Of a DNA stretch of 13,188 nt, positions 12,639 through 13,188 are shown one piece after another. The notes under the pieces are model-generated. The model made no database searches. It worked only from the letters and a program-made list of their open reading frames with translations, and was not told the DNA's origin. The DNA comes from JBFGCT01 sp041581055 (GTDB lineage: Bacteria > Actinomycetota > Acidimicrobiia > Acidimicrobiales > Ilumatobacteraceae). Numbering within the stretch: the stretch's first letter is position 1; each line of letters opens with the position of its first letter. A program made the translations under genes and the position numbers. The stretch is from positions 1-13,188 of the forward strand of contig JBFGCT010000115.1 of the NCBI GenBank assembly GCA_041581055.1, in the 5' to 3' direction.

Positions 12639-13188
12639 CTACGACTCGAAGATCCAACCCTGGCGGTACGGCGGCGAGGCGTCGTGCTCGATGAACCACT
12701 CGGTGCCGAAGGCCATCGCGAAGACCTCGTCGGGCATCTCGAGGAAGAACGACGAGTCGGCGATCTGGCTGCGGTGGCAGCGCATCGAGGCCCGTTTGAA
12801 CTGGACGAAGTCGCTGACGTCGACGGACAGGGTGAGCTCGTGCTCGGCCATGCCGAACGGGTTGCCGTCGTCGGCCGGGCCGTGGGGGTCGAAGTCCTCG
12901 GCGTCGTCGGCCTCGTCGGGCGAGCCGACCTCGACGCCGGCGTCGCGGGCGGCCGAGATCATCGCCGCCATCGCGTCGCGGTTGGCCGTCGCCTCGAGCA
13001 CCCGGACCGACCCGGCCAGCTCTCCCGCCCGCTTGCCGACCGTGTGGACCTTGACGTGGTCGGGATGGCCGTACGTGCCGTGCCAGTCGTAGATCGTGAG
13101 GACGTCGGCGGCCTCCTCGCGCAGGATCGCCGCCAGCCGCTCGGCCGCCTCGTCGACGTCGGCCCGGTGGAACGTGTGGTCGTGGGCG
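12639..13188 (-). CDS. PIG-L (LmbE-type) deacetylase, partial (N-terminus beyond right edge)
   Basis: The minus-strand frame is open from the window edge to a TAG at 12641-12639, giving 182 residues of the C-terminal part. About 33-47 residues into the visible part is a YDWHGTYGHPDHVKVH stretch. Its G-H-P-D-H is the second conserved motif of PIG-L/LmbE zinc-dependent N-acetylglucosaminyl deacetylases, which include MshB and Mca of mycothiol metabolism. The first zinc motif (AHPDD) would lie beyond the window. An acidic insert (DEADDAEDFDPHGPADDGN) follows, then a FKRASMRCHRSQI segment that is also common in the family, and a C-terminal GWIFES. The apparent start at 13001 is just an internal GTG (Val); the gene plainly continues to the right. 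Mycothiol role is plausible for an actinobacterium but not provable here. Confidence 0.88.
   Translation of the reverse strand, partial: AHDHTFHRADVDEAAERLAAILREEAADVLTIYDWHGTYGHPDHVKVHTVGKRAGELAGSVRVLEATANRDAMAAMISAARDAGVEVGSPDEADDAEDFDPHGPADDGNPFGMAEHELTLSVDVSDFVQFKRASMRCHRSQIADSSFFLEMPDEVFAMAFGTEWFIEHDASPPYRQGWIFES

Noticed and set aside
12562..12699. Upstream extension of the lipoprotein to a start at 12699.
   Set aside because: It would overlap the end of the PIG-L gene and bury the signal peptide inside the protein; the lipobox requires a start near 12549-12561.

Overview
The window looks like ordinary chromosome from a high-GC actinobacterium. Base composition is strongly G/C-biased at third positions, GTG starts are common, gene packing is dense, and obg and proB overlap. 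MurJ is of the actinobacterial type (L-L-L-G-G after the first helices). An Acidimicrobiia-like bacterium (Ilumatobacter relatives) is my best guess, from overall feel rather than from any diagnostic marker gene. I see no tRNA, rRNA, CRISPR array, insertion sequence, prophage or plasmid gene. No gene-free stretch reaches 300 bases.

Layout. Minus strand, 1-2139: a CoxE-like VWA protein (runs off the left edge) preceded in its operon by a MoxR/CoxD-like AAA+ ATPase. Plus strand, 2207-7575: a SAM methyltransferase, a TerB-like/CbxX-type AAA+ ATPase, a two-helix membrane-anchored coiled-coil protein, the lipid II flippase MurJ, then, after a strong hairpin, a PspA/IM30 membrane-stress protein. 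Next is a short repeat-bearing convergent junction (7576-7702). Minus strand, 7703-10047: obg and proB, overlapping by four bases. Plus strand, 10157-11341: an HD-domain dNTP triphosphohydrolase-like protein, divergent from obg. Minus strand, 11367-13188: a four-helix membrane protein with regularly placed histidines, a Thr/Ser-linker lipoprotein, and the C-terminal part of a PIG-L deacetylase that runs off the right edge.

How the genes may work together. The plus-strand block (AAA+ ATPase, membrane coiled-coil protein, MurJ, PspA) has an envelope/membrane-integrity theme. The MoxR-VWA pair is a classic ATPase-plus-metal-binding-adaptor chaperone pair, but no substrate operon is visible. obg-proB is a familiar actinobacterial pair, here without the usual rplU-rpmA in front.

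The most notable structural signals are these. (1) A repeated arrangement TANNNT-(6 to 9 nt)-ATG/GTG without a Shine-Dalgarno sequence precedes most transcription-unit heads, which implies leaderless mRNAs. (2) A perfect TTGACCG-CT-CGGTCAA palindrome sits between two divergent leaderless promoters. (3) A partly duplicated palindromic element lies between pspA and proB. (4) A small membrane protein has one histidine at the start of each of its four helices, resembling a b561-like two-heme layout. I found no clear-cut new defence or mobile system. The TerB-AAA+/coiled-coil/MurJ/PspA neighbourhood is the best candidate for an undescribed functional module.
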